Shown here piece after piece: positions 18,259-27,074 of a DNA stretch of 64,000 nt. The notes under the pieces were generated by a model. It was not told the origin of the DNA. It saw only the letters and a program-made list of their open reading frames with translations, and did not search any database. The translations under genes were made by a program, and so were the position numbers. This DNA is from Bacteroides luhongzhouii (lineage in GTDB: Bacteria > Bacteroidota > Bacteroidia > Bacteroidales > Bacteroidaceae): positions 3,534,001 to 3,598,000 of the forward strand of contig NZ_CP059973.1 in the NCBI RefSeq assembly GCF_009193295.2, written 5' to 3'. Positions within the stretch are counted from its first letter, which is position 1. Every line of letters begins with the position of its first letter.

Positions 18259-21200
18259 CTATTCTTCCGGTTGTCCTTTTACGTATTCGGTAGGCGAAAC
18301 TCCATAGGCTGATTTGAAACATTTGGTAAAATAAGCAAGGGTACTGAAACCGGTAGCGATTGAAACTTCCGTCACATTCATGTCCGCCTTTTTAAGTAGT
18401 TGCGCAGCTACCTCCAGACGTTTATGGCGAATCAGGTCGTTCAGGGATAAATCTGTTACCGCCTTGAGCTTGCGGTAGAAATTACTCCGGCTGAATCCCA
18501 TTTCATCACATATCATATCCACTTTTAAGTCCGGGTTATCCAAATGATCTTGGATGATCTCGAATAACTTCTGCATGAATTTATCATCGGCAGAGGTCGT
18601 TTCGATGCCCATTGATTGCAGTGAGAAGTTTTTCCCGTACATGGATTTTAATTTTTCCCGCTGTAACAACAGATTATAGATTCGTACCAGCAACACATCT
18701 ATATTGAAAGGTTTCACTACATAATCGTCTGCTCCTGAAAGGAACCCTTCTTTGACGTGCATCACCATCGTGCGGGCTGTGAGCAGGATGACCGGAATAT
18801 GGCCTGTCTGCAAATCATTTTTAATCATTGCGCAGAGTTCCAGTCCGTCTACTCCCGGCATCATTATATCCGTAACCACTAAATCGGGAAATTCTTTCAA
18901 TATAATCTGGAAGGCTTCTTCGCCGTTTCCGGCCTCGAGTACCCGATAATGACGCTGCAGATGTTCTTTCACATAACTGCGTATATCCTCATTGTCTTCT
19001 ACAAGCAGGATTGTTTTGCCTGCCAGGTAAGGAAGTTCTTCGGCAGATTCCTCTGACTGGCTGACAACCTCTTGCTCTTCCCGTTCGTTTTCGGATAGAT
19101 TGTTTATCACGTTTTCTTCCATTGATTCTGGTTGCTCGTTATTTGGAAGTATAATGGTGAATATACTTCCTTTCGGCTGGTTGGAATCGACGCTGATTGC
19201 ACCTTGATGCAAATGTACGACGGATTGGGTCAGACTTAGCCCGATACCTGTTCCGTTTACATTATCATTGGCTGTTTGAGGAGCGCTGACTTGATAGAAC
19301 GGATCGAAAATATGTGTACGGGCAGTTTCCGGAATTCCTTTTCCCGTGTCGGCTACCTGAATAACGAAGTAGTTATTGCTATCGTCGGAGAGGACGAAAG
19401 TCGGATCGGTGGATATATTTTTCCCGAACCGTTGTTGAAGGCTCTCTTTATTGAGTGCTGCAATGAATCGCAGGGTAACTGTTTCTCCCGGAGGCGTGAA
19501 TTTAAACGCATTCGAAAGTAGGTTGAATACTGCTTTTTCCAATAAACTCTGGTCAAAACATGCCGGGATTTCTCCTTCCGGAGCTTCATACAAGAACGTG
19601 ATTTGCTTGCTTTCCGCTATTTGCTTGAAAGTATAATAGATTTCAAGCAGGAATGCATTCAAATCCGTATGGGTTAAACTTAGTGTGAGGCTGCCGCTTT
19701 GGTTCTTTTGTAAATCCATCAATTGATTGACCAGTAAGAGCAAACGACGGGCATTCTTCAAAACTAAGTCTAGTTTAGTTTTGATAAAATGCGGGACTTC
19801 TGCCTGGCGCACCAGTTCGTCAATAGGACTGATGATTAGAGTCAACGGAGTACGCAATTCATGTGAGAAGTTGGTAAAAAGCCGGATTTTGGTTTGGTGA
19901 AACTCTTCCATCCGTTGCTTTTCCATTTGGCGCATCCGCAGGTTGAGTTCCAGCTTATGTTTGCTGTACATGTAATAACCGATGGTGTAGGTGATTCCTA
20001 TAAATAATAATGCATAGATCATATAAGCCCATGAGGTTTTCCACCAGGGAGAAAGAATGATGATTTCCAGCGTTTTTCCTTGGGTGTTCCATACATCGTC
20101 GTTGTTGGAGGCAATGACATGAAAGATGTATTTGCCGGGAGCGATATTGGTATAATAGGCTTCTTTACGGGTTCCCACATGATTCCAGTCTTCATCGTGT
20201 CCCACTAATTTATAAGCATACTGATTTTGTTCATGCAGAATGTAATTGAGCGCACAGTATGCAATGGAGAAATTATTTTGATTGTATGCCAGAGTGATGG
20301 TTTCTGTGTCGTCGGGATTGGCATCCAGCAAATGACTCTGATCGCCCGGTTGGATCACTTTGTTGTTAACGGTCAACTGGGTGAGTACTACCGGCGGCAT
20401 CATATTGTTTTTTATCAGCGAGCGGGGAGCAAAAGACAGGAATCCATTACTTCCACTGAAATAAACTTCTCCATTAGGGAGGCAAATGCCTCCTTGCGGA
20501 GTAAATTCTAACGTTTCAAGGCCGGCGAAGCAGTCATAAACGTGCACTTGTCCCGTTTTAGTGTTGATTTCGGCAATGCCATTATCAATGCTAGCCCATA
20601 TATTCTGGTTGTATTCTATTAAAGTATAGACTTCTTCGTTAGTCAGTCCTTCCTCCGTACCGATATGACGCACGATCCCTTTACCTTCCTGATATTGGTA
20701 CATACCTGCTCCAAAAGTGCCGATCCATATTTCTCCGTTCTTCTTTCTTAGAATACTGGTTACGTAGTTATTTTCCAGTTGACGGGATGGATCTTTCTCC
20801 TCTGTCGAATATTGTATGAGAGTCTTTTTTTCTACGTCGTACTCATAGAGCCCGAATGAACGTGTTCCGATCAGATATACATTCTTGCGCAGAGGCAAAA
20901 ATGCCCGGATGCTGGAGAAACTGATTGTTTCCCCTTTCTCTCCGATGGGGAACTTGCGCGTTATTTTTTTATCTTTGGTAATTCTGACTAGTCCCTGACG
21001 GGAAGTACTCCCTAGCCAAATGTCTTCATTCGAGTCTCGATAGATGGTATAAATACCCAGATTCTTTTCATTAAACTGATGAATAAGCGAGAAGCGTTTA
21101 GTCGGAATATGGAAACGGTATAACCCTCCATTGTTCGTGCCGCACCAGATGGATTCTCCTTCTATCATCAATGACTTGATGATATTCTTGTTGTGCATAC

Positions 21201-22449
21201 CAACAGGACGTTCTTCCAGTAGGTAATTGGTGTATTCTTTGGTAGCCGGGTTGAATTGTAGCAATCCTCCTCCTTCTGTTGCGATCCAAAGAGAGCCTGT
21301 ACTATATACCATCGGTCCGAAAATGTTATATAGCTTCTGTTCGCTGTTCCCCAGAGGGTGATAGAATACGAAACGGTTGTTGAGCGGATTGTAGTAATTG
21401 ACTCCACCGGAGTAGGTGCCTACCCATAATGTTCCGGCACGGTCTACGCATAAACTGCGGACCGAGAAATGGCTTAAATTATTCCGGTTTGCTTCGAACT
21501 TGTTGTATTTGGTAATAGAGTCATCCGTCAGATTGAGAATACTCAAACCGTCGAATGTTCCGATAATCAGTTGTTGGTTTTGTTCCTGAAGACAACGGAT
21601 ATAATTATCTGTCAATCCGCTGTTGTGTTCGAAGAAGGTAGAGACTGTCTGTTTATCCGGGTTCCATTTATTCAGCCCCTTCATATCCGTGCCTATCCAT
21701 ATTTGCTGATGAGAGTCTTCGAATATGCAACTGATGGCGTTATCGGAAAGAGCCGGAGTGCTTTCTTTAGTTAGCTTTTGGGTGACATTCAGGTTCTTGT
21801 CACAAATCAATAGACCTTTATCGTGTGTACCTATATAGATTCGTTCCTGTTTATCAATATATAAAGAAGTAATAGATTCTTTGTCCAGTTGACCGTCCAA
21901 TGTTACCGGCTTGAATGTCTTGCTTTCCGGTTGCCAAAAGCAGAGTCCGAGGCGTGTTCCTACCCACAGCTTACCGGATTTGTCCAGACAGAGAGAAAGT
22001 ATGCTATTGCTGGGAAGCTCCGGATAATCTGCCAGTTGGTAGTTGGTGATGAGGTTTGTTTTCGGATCAAGATAGTTCAGTCCGTTATTGGTACCCACCC
22101 AAAGCCCTCCGCGTACGTTGTCCGGAAGTAATTTGGTGATATGATTGTCTGACAAGGAATTGTTATCCCGGTTGCTGTGTTTGTAGATGGTGAAATGTGC
22201 ACCGTCATATTTGTTGAGGCCGTTACGGGTGGCAAACCATATATATCCTTTGTCATCCTGGCAAATGTCGAGCACGGACAACTGGGATAATCCGTTGTTC
22301 AGATTAAGAGTTGAAAAGTTGAATGCCCGGTTTTCTTCTGCATATAAACGGGAGTTACCGGAAGACAATAGAAAGATGAAAAAAAATAGGTAAAAAATAG
22401 GTAGTTGTTTTCTTTTAATGTGTAAAGTAATAAGGTTATTCTTTATCAT
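18259..22449 (-). CDS. Hybrid two-component system regulator (HTCS)
   Basis: A 1396-residue one-protein signalling system of the kind that controls Bacteroides PULs. In order: signal/anchor (about 12-38), a periplasmic double beta-propeller of Reg_prop repeats ('GYIWFATRNGLNKYD' and many like it, about 45-690), a Y_Y_Y domain (about 695-790), one transmembrane helix (about 800-822), HisKA with His863 in 'NFSHELRTPL', HATPase (about 960-1085), a receiver with 'LVEDNED' and Asp1194 in 'VTDIMMPG', and an AraC-type DNA-binding domain (about 1290-1390). Such proteins sense an oligosaccharide in the periplasm. The target is almost surely the PUL encoded downstream in the same direction. The start overlaps the preceding gene by 14 bases. 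Confidence 0.96.
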   Translation of the reverse strand: MIKNNLITLHIKRKQLPIFYLFFFIFLLSSGNSRLYAEENRAFNFSTLNLNNGLSQLSVLDICQDDKGYIWFATRNGLNKYDGAHFTIYKHSNRDNNSLSDNHITKLLPDNVRGGLWVGTNNGLNYLDPKTNLITNYQLADYPELPSNSILSLCLDKSGKLWVGTRLGLCFWQPESKTFKPVTLDGQLDKESITSLYIDKQERIYIGTHDKGLLICDKNLNVTQKLTKESTPALSDNAISCIFEDSHQQIWIGTDMKGLNKWNPDKQTVSTFFEHNSGLTDNYIRCLQEQNQQLIIGTFDGLSILNLTDDSITKYNKFEANRNNLSHFSVRSLCVDRAGTLWVGTYSGGVNYYNPLNNRFVFYHPLGNSEQKLYNIFGPMVYSTGSLWIATEGGGLLQFNPATKEYTNYLLEERPVGMHNKNIIKSLMIEGESIWCGTNNGGLYRFHIPTKRFSLIHQFNEKNLGIYTIYRDSNEDIWLGSTSRQGLVRITKDKKITRKFPIGEKGETISFSSIRAFLPLRKNVYLIGTRSFGLYEYDVEKKTLIQYSTEEKDPSRQLENNYVTSILRKKNGEIWIGTFGAGMYQYQEGKGIVRHIGTEEGLTNEEVYTLIEYNQNIWASIDNGIAEINTKTGQVHVYDCFAGLETLEFTPQGGICLPNGEVYFSGSNGFLSFAPRSLIKNNMMPPVVLTQLTVNNKVIQPGDQSHLLDANPDDTETITLAYNQNNFSIAYCALNYILHEQNQYAYKLVGHDEDWNHVGTRKEAYYTNIAPGKYIFHVIASNNDDVWNTQGKTLEIIILSPWWKTSWAYMIYALLFIGITYTIGYYMYSKHKLELNLRMRQMEKQRMEEFHQTKIRLFTNFSHELRTPLTLIISPIDELVRQAEVPHFIKTKLDLVLKNARRLLLLVNQLMDLQKNQSGSLTLSLTHTDLNAFLLEIYYTFKQIAESKQITFLYEAPEGEIPACFDQSLLEKAVFNLLSNAFKFTPPGETVTLRFIAALNKESLQQRFGKNISTDPTFVLSDDSNNYFVIQVADTGKGIPETARTHIFDPFYQVSAPQTANDNVNGTGIGLSLTQSVVHLHQGAISVDSNQPKGSIFTIILPNNEQPESMEENVINNLSENEREEQEVVSQSEESAEELPYLAGKTILLVEDNEDIRSYVKEHLQRHYRVLEAGNGEEAFQIILKEFPDLVVTDIMMPGVDGLELCAMIKNDLQTGHIPVILLTARTMVMHVKEGFLSGADDYVVKPFNIDVLLVRIYNLLLQREKLKSMYGKNFSLQSMGIETTSADDKFMQKLFEIIQDHLDNPDLKVDMICDEMGFSRSNFYRKLKAVTDLSLNDLIRHKRLEVAAQLLKKADMNVTEVSIATGFSTLAYFTKCFKSAYGVSPTEYVKGQPEE

Positions 22450-23275
22450 AGTATTTTTTATAAATCTTTTGGTATCTCTCTTCCTTTTGAAATTTATTCA
22501 GCCATGTATTCAAACTATCGAGTAAAGCGGGTGATTGTTTGCTGACTGCCCATGAGTAGAATTGTGTAAAGCTGATCGCTGTATTTATATCTATTTGCGG
22601 GATGGAATCGGCAGCCGCGCGTGCGATGCTTTCGTCACAAACGGCATAGTCGATGTCTCCATGAGCTACCATTGAAATTAATTGTTCGGAACCGTATTTA
22701 TCTATTTCTTTGATATAAATGGTATCTCCGATTTCATTTCCCAGGTTTTGGATGCGTAGGATGGAGGGAGAGCCTTTTACTACGTGAAGCGTCCGTCCGG
22801 CTAAGTCCAGTTGGTTACGGACGTAGAGGGAGTCGTTTTCTCCGTTTTCTTTCCGTTGCACGAGCACTTGTTTGTTGAGCGTGATGGGAGAGGTGAGGAG
22901 CAGAGAGTCTTTCAGCTCGCTGGTAGCTAATATGCCGCAGGCAATTACATCGTAACGTCCTTCACTTAATCCTTCCAGCCGTTTTTCGAAACTCATCAGG
23001 GGTGTTATTTCGGTTTTCAATCCCTTGTCGCGGGCAAAAGCCTGTATCAGTTCGTAGTGGAAACCGGAAACGGTATCACCGTCTACGTAGAAACTGATCG
23101 AGTTATATTCAGTCGCTACACGCAATATGCCTTCTTTGGCAATAGCTGTATAATCACGCGGGTGTCCTGACGGCTTTTTCTGATTACCGCATTGGCGGAT
23201 AGAAAAGATGATTGCCAATACTATGATTACGGGCACTAAATATCGGGACAATCTCAATTTGGGGCGTGTTACCAT
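22436..23275 (-). CDS. Membrane-anchored solute-binding protein (SBP_bac_3 / MltF-N-like)
   Basis: A 279-residue protein with one N-terminal membrane helix (about residues 11-27) followed by a periplasmic type-II solute-binding fold of the family that binds amino acids and forms the N-terminal half of MltF. Visible blocks are 'GILRVATEYNSISFYVDGDTVSGFHYELIQAFARDKG', 'YDVIACGI' and 'GDIDYAVCDESIA'. No lytic transglycosylase domain follows and no ABC transporter genes are near, so uptake is unlikely. It ends 14 bases inside the HTCS gene, which suggests translational coupling and perhaps a sensory role. That role is inference. Confidence 0.75.
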   Translation of the reverse strand: MVTRPKLRLSRYLVPVIIVLAIIFSIRQCGNQKKPSGHPRDYTAIAKEGILRVATEYNSISFYVDGDTVSGFHYELIQAFARDKGLKTEITPLMSFEKRLEGLSEGRYDVIACGILATSELKDSLLLTSPITLNKQVLVQRKENGENDSLYVRNQLDLAGRTLHVVKGSPSILRIQNLGNEIGDTIYIKEIDKYGSEQLISMVAHGDIDYAVCDESIARAAADSIPQIDINTAISFTQFYSWAVSKQSPALLDSLNTWLNKFQKEERYQKIYKKYYDKE

Positions 23276-23292
23276 AAGCCGTATAGATTTTG

Positions 23293-25344
23293 TTAATCAT
23301 AGAAATTCCATGAAAGACCGAATTTCAGTACACGCGGATTGATGGGATAGTGAGGAGCCAGGAAGTAATTCGGGCTGCTCATACCTTGATTCACGTGATA
23401 CATCATTACATAGAAACGTGTACGCTTTAGATGTAAGTTTGCGTATACATTCACTATCGGATAACCTCCTATCTCTACCTGGTCATTTTCCGGTTGCAAA
23501 TAGAAGTTTTGGATAGCCGGCATATAAGCGGGTGCATTGTATTTACTGAAATAACGCACGTCGGCACCCAATTGTACACTAAGCACTTTCTTTGCCAGTT
23601 TGAACTGCATGTAGAAATTGTGATACAGCGAGAGATCAGGCAAAGGCAATACGGTCTGGTCGCTGGACTTTTGCCAGGTTACTTCATTATCTAAATGGAA
23701 GATTCCCAGCTTGAAGTCCTGATTAAGACTTGCTGATAAAACCTGTATGCTTCCACTTTTCTGTTCCGGCACTGCTTGTTGATTGAAATAAGTGTAATTC
23801 TTTATGTTTTCAACTCCTGCTTTCAAACGTGTTCTCCAGCGTGCAATGCTTAACTCTCCTTCAATGCGGGTACGGAATTCCTTGTCCATATCATCGTCCC
23901 ACATGAAATGTTTGGAGTGATAATGACGCATATAGAAAGGCGCAAGTGTATTGCTGACTTCACCGCGAGCTATAAGGCTGACAGTATCTTTCCATAACGG
24001 GAAGTTCAGGTCAATGTCTCCTTTCACATTGAATTGTCCGATTGCTTTTCCGGCAAGTCCCACTTCACCAATGGCATGGTAATGAAGTACATTTCCTTCA
24101 CGTTTGGATAATTCGCCTCCAACAAATATTTCATTTTCATTGTATTTGTCGGGCAGCGGATTTCCTAGCATATTCATTAGTGTATATTTGCTGATTTTAT
24201 AGGAAGCGAATGCTGTCAGTCCGGCTTTGGCATATTTATTGAATCCTTCGAGTAACGCAATACCTATGGTATTCTTGATGCCGACGTAGGTAGTACTGTC
24301 TCTGACATTGGGATTATCCGTATCAAAATAAGTATTCTGATAATAATTCTTCTCACGCATGTCGTCATTAGAATTGAAGCTGTGACGCGCGCGCTCTACC
24401 TGAATGGTATGTATGAAACTAGTGACCGGCACAAATTCCTGCTTGCTAGGAGTCGTGTCATTTTCGGCTTGCGGTATGTCGCGACTGAATCCCAAATTAT
24501 AACGTTGGGTCAGGAATACATAAAAGTCATGATTACGGTTGGTTGTGGCACTTAGTATGGTCGGGATATTGGTTGATTCATATTCCCTTTGGCCTTGTGC
24601 CATCTCTTCAGGCGCAGTGATGTACCGGTCGTCCTCAATACCTCCGTTTTCATTTGTCTTGAGGTAATTATTGCTGTATATGGCCTGCATCTGATAGCGG
24701 TCACCGATATAGCTGGCAAAAGCTGCTGCGTTGAAATAAGCCGTATTTTGGTTGTTATAATATCCTCGTCCGTACAAGTAATCTATGTTAAAACCGAAAG
24801 CCAATTTCTTGTTTACATTGACAGAGAAATAAGACTTAAAGCGTTCTTCTCCGTTTACTTTATTACCAGCTTTATGATACGTCAGATTGGTATAAGGTAC
24901 GTTACTATTGGTGAAATTGAACTCCGTGGGACGAATAAAGAAACTGGAGAAAGGCTCCATAAAGATAGTAGGTTCCGGATCACGACGTTCAAAGAAGATG
25001 CGTGACATACGGGGAGAACCCATATTGGCCAGATAATTATAATGTCCGGTAAGTCCTTCGGTAAGATTGGTGTTTTGGAAGTGGTGATAAGCAGTATCCG
25101 CCGGGATGATAGTCCGGTCGCCCAACTGATTTTTAATACGCCACATATATAACTTCGGAGGTAATCCCTGTACTTCGACATTTGTACTATCCAGTCTGTC
25201 CGGAATCATGGCAGGGTCTACCTGGTTACCATATTGGTCGTATCCGTTTTCGTCCACTCTCTGGCGACCATTATCGAACTGTGCATGAACAGTTGTCAAA
25301 CCTATAACGGAAAGTAATATATATAATAGTAAGATTCGTCTCAT
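23293..25344 (-). CDS. Putative outer-membrane porin (Porin_10-like)
   Basis: A protein of about 683 residues with a signal peptide (MRRILLLYILLSVIGLTTVHAQ) and a long, strand-rich, aromatic barrel sequence. It resembles the Bacteroidetes 'putative porin' family (Porin_10), whose members are of this length and often have the N-terminal 'PDRLDSTNVEVQGLPPKLYMWRI'-type segment. I placed the start at the ATG at 25344, which opens on the signal peptide; the ATG at 25356 only adds MPPI. The gene ends 17 bases before the solute-binding protein gene and could share its transcript. The transported solute is unknown. Confidence 0.7.
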   Translation of the reverse strand: MRRILLLYILLSVIGLTTVHAQFDNGRQRVDENGYDQYGNQVDPAMIPDRLDSTNVEVQGLPPKLYMWRIKNQLGDRTIIPADTAYHHFQNTNLTEGLTGHYNYLANMGSPRMSRIFFERRDPEPTIFMEPFSSFFIRPTEFNFTNSNVPYTNLTYHKAGNKVNGEERFKSYFSVNVNKKLAFGFNIDYLYGRGYYNNQNTAYFNAAAFASYIGDRYQMQAIYSNNYLKTNENGGIEDDRYITAPEEMAQGQREYESTNIPTILSATTNRNHDFYVFLTQRYNLGFSRDIPQAENDTTPSKQEFVPVTSFIHTIQVERARHSFNSNDDMREKNYYQNTYFDTDNPNVRDSTTYVGIKNTIGIALLEGFNKYAKAGLTAFASYKISKYTLMNMLGNPLPDKYNENEIFVGGELSKREGNVLHYHAIGEVGLAGKAIGQFNVKGDIDLNFPLWKDTVSLIARGEVSNTLAPFYMRHYHSKHFMWDDDMDKEFRTRIEGELSIARWRTRLKAGVENIKNYTYFNQQAVPEQKSGSIQVLSASLNQDFKLGIFHLDNEVTWQKSSDQTVLPLPDLSLYHNFYMQFKLAKKVLSVQLGADVRYFSKYNAPAYMPAIQNFYLQPENDQVEIGGYPIVNVYANLHLKRTRFYVMMYHVNQGMSSPNYFLAPHYPINPRVLKFGLSWNFYD

Positions 25345-25381
25345 AATTGGAGGCAAAGATACTTACTTTAATTGATTTAAT

Positions 25382-25449
25382 GATAATGGATAATTGAAAA
25401 TTATGTTGCATACGTATTATACGTAGCTAATAATTATCAATTATCCATT
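25382..25449. repeat. AT-rich inverted repeat between kor genes and the porin gene
   Basis: Arms 25382-25404 and 25430-25449 pair with few mismatches, and the word TCCATTATC is repeated once more on the right (to 25459). It follows the stop of the last kor gene (25466, minus strand) and may end that transcript. There is no clean T-run. Confidence 0.5.
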
Positions 25450-25465
25450 GTCCATTATCTGTTAA

Positions 25466-26008
25466 TTAAACCTCACGGATTAACTCCATACCTTTCTTGA
25501 TAGCTTCCTCGTTCATAGGAATCAAGTGATGATGGCGTTCCGGTAGGGTTTTCTTAAGTCCTTTGATAACATTCTCCAACGTTACGATGGAACGAAGCTT
25601 CAATAATCCGCCAAGTACGATCATGTTGAATGCTTTGGCATTGTTCATCTCGTTGGCTGCATCCATTGCGTCAATACGATACACTTTGATATCCTTGCGG
25701 GTAGGAGGATTGATAATTCCATAACCGTCATAAATCAGGATACCGCCGGGTTTCACTTTGCTTTCAAACTTTTCGAGTGAAGGCTGATTCAGAATGATGG
25801 CAGCGTCGTATTTACTAAGAATCGGTGAGGATATTTTCTCATCGCTTACAATAACTGTAACGTTGGCTGTTCCACCTCGTTGTTCGGGACCATAAGCGGG
25901 CATCCAGGTCACTTCTTTGCCTTCCATCAAACCGGAATATGCCAGAATCTTACCCATAGACAATACGCCTTGTCCACCGAATCCTGCTATAATTATTTCT
26001 TCTTTCAT
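25466..26008 (-). CDS. 2-oxoacid:ferredoxin oxidoreductase, gamma subunit
   Basis: A 180-residue subunit of a thiamine-diphosphate, CoA-dependent 2-oxoacid:ferredoxin oxidoreductase, which converts a 2-oxoacid plus CoA to acyl-CoA plus CO2 and reduces ferredoxin. The family start 'IIAGFGGQGVLSMGKILAYSG' and 'WMPAYGPEQRGGTANVTVIVS' are intact. It is the last gene of the operon and starts 20 bases after the beta subunit gene. Sequence alone does not separate 2-oxoglutarate (Kor) from branched-chain (Vor) types. In anaerobic Bacteroides the complex would run in the reducing branch of the incomplete citric acid cycle or in amino-acid metabolism. Confidence 0.9.
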   Translation of the reverse strand: MKEEIIIAGFGGQGVLSMGKILAYSGLMEGKEVTWMPAYGPEQRGGTANVTVIVSDEKISSPILSKYDAAIILNQPSLEKFESKVKPGGILIYDGYGIINPPTRKDIKVYRIDAMDAANEMNNAKAFNMIVLGGLLKLRSIVTLENVIKGLKKTLPERHHHLIPMNEEAIKKGMELIREV

Positions 26009-26028
26009 TGTTCTGTTGACTTTTAGCG

Positions 26029-26793
26029 TTATTCTTTATCTTTTAAATCACCCAGCGGATAGAATGGGAACATGTGTTCTTCCATCCATTTGTTAGCCTT
26101 CTCCGGAGTCATCTTCCAGCCTGAACTACAAGTGGAAACGATTTCTACCAGGTTGGAACCTTTACCGTTCATGGAGTTCTCAAAAGCTTTGCGGATTGCC
26201 TTCTTAGCCTTACGGATAGCCGGTACGGATTGTACGGACTGACGGGTTACGTAAGCTGTCCCTTCCAGTTGAGCTGCGATTTCAGTAATCTTCAATGGAT
26301 AGCCGTGAAGTTCAACATCACGTCCGTAAGGACAAGTCGAGCTCTTCATGCCTACCAGTGTAGTCGGAGCCATCTGGCCACCTGTCATACCGTAGATCGC
26401 ATTATTGATAAAGATAATCGTGATATTCTCACCACGGTTCAAAGCGTGGATTGTTTCGGCTGTACCGATACAAGCCAAGTCACCGTCGCCCTGATAAGTG
26501 AAAACAAGACGGTCCGGCCACAGGCGTTTTACAGCAGTTGCCACAGCAGGCGCACGTCCGTGTGCTGCTTCCTGCCAGTCAATATCGAGATAGTTGTAGG
26601 CAAACACTGCACATCCCACCGGAGAGATTCCTACAGTTTTATCTTCCATACCCATTTCCTCAATGACTTCGGCAATGAGTTTGTGTACCACACCGTGACT
26701 GCAACCCGGGCAGTAGTGCATGGCGTTATCGTTCATCAGAGTCGGTTTTTTGTAAACCAGATTCTCGGGTTTGATTATTTCTTCTTTAGTCAT
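26029..26793 (-). CDS. 2-oxoacid:ferredoxin oxidoreductase, beta (TPP-binding) subunit
   Basis: A 254-residue cytoplasmic subunit that binds thiamine diphosphate. The TPP/Mg signature runs from 'YQGDGDLACIGTAETIHAL' to 'ITIIFINNAIYGMTGGQ' (about residues 95-140). The N-terminal 'HYCPGCSHG' and the 'ISPVGCAVFAYNYLDIDW' block are typical of KorB/VorA-type beta subunits. Translation probably follows that of the small membrane protein gene 12 bases upstream. The partners are the alpha, gamma and ferredoxin-like subunits of the same operon. Confidence 0.9.
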   Translation of the reverse strand: MTKEEIIKPENLVYKKPTLMNDNAMHYCPGCSHGVVHKLIAEVIEEMGMEDKTVGISPVGCAVFAYNYLDIDWQEAAHGRAPAVATAVKRLWPDRLVFTYQGDGDLACIGTAETIHALNRGENITIIFINNAIYGMTGGQMAPTTLVGMKSSTCPYGRDVELHGYPLKITEIAAQLEGTAYVTRQSVQSVPAIRKAKKAIRKAFENSMNGKGSNLVEIVSTCSSGWKMTPEKANKWMEEHMFPFYPLGDLKDKE

Positions 26794-26805
26794 AACTTCA
26801 TCTCC

Positions 26806-26979
26806 TTATCTGTTGGTGAACCGTATAAAAAACTCCATCAGCTTGACAAAGATTGCCGCGCCGCATACGTAGATAAATACTTTGAAATCTTCTTTTGCCA
26901 CAAAATAGGTGATGATGGCTGCAACAGCCAGAATCATAAAGAGGATATTCAGTATGTTTCTTATTTTATCGGGATTCAT
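26806..26979 (-). CDS. 57-residue membrane protein inside the 2-oxoacid oxidoreductase operon
   Basis: A short open frame of 57 codons between the alpha and beta subunit genes, with ATG at 26979 and TAA at 26806-26808. The protein (start MNPDKIRNILNILFMILAVA) has two hydrophobic helices, at about residues 8-26 and 33-48, separated by a charged turn, 'KEDF'. It lies only 12 bases upstream of the beta subunit gene and in the same direction, so it is almost certainly co-transcribed. I do not recognise it. It might anchor the complex to the membrane or be unrelated; both are guesses. Confidence 0.7.
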   Translation of the reverse strand: MNPDKIRNILNILFMILAVAAIITYFVAKEDFKVFIYVCGAAIFVKLMEFFIRFTNR

Positions 26980-27000
26980 CGTTCTATTTACTATTATTAA

Positions 27001-27068
27001 AATTTACGATTTGTGATTGAGATTGCTTTGCGACTTACCATCGTTACTTGAATCGTAAATCGTAAATT
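27001..27068. repeat. Inverted repeat within the oxidoreductase operon
   Basis: Two 18-base arms (27001-27018 and 27051-27068, 16 of 18 matching) enclose 32 bases. They lie in the 95-base gap between the alpha subunit stop and the small membrane protein gene. It may act as an attenuator or RNA-stability element; there is no T-run. Confidence 0.55.
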
Positions 27069-27074
27069 GTCTAA

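Noticed and set aside
25354-25361. TATCTTTG element as promoter of the porin gene
   Set aside because: It lies only about 10 bases from the chosen ATG and has no -33 partner, so the transcript would be almost leaderless; left out as a feature.
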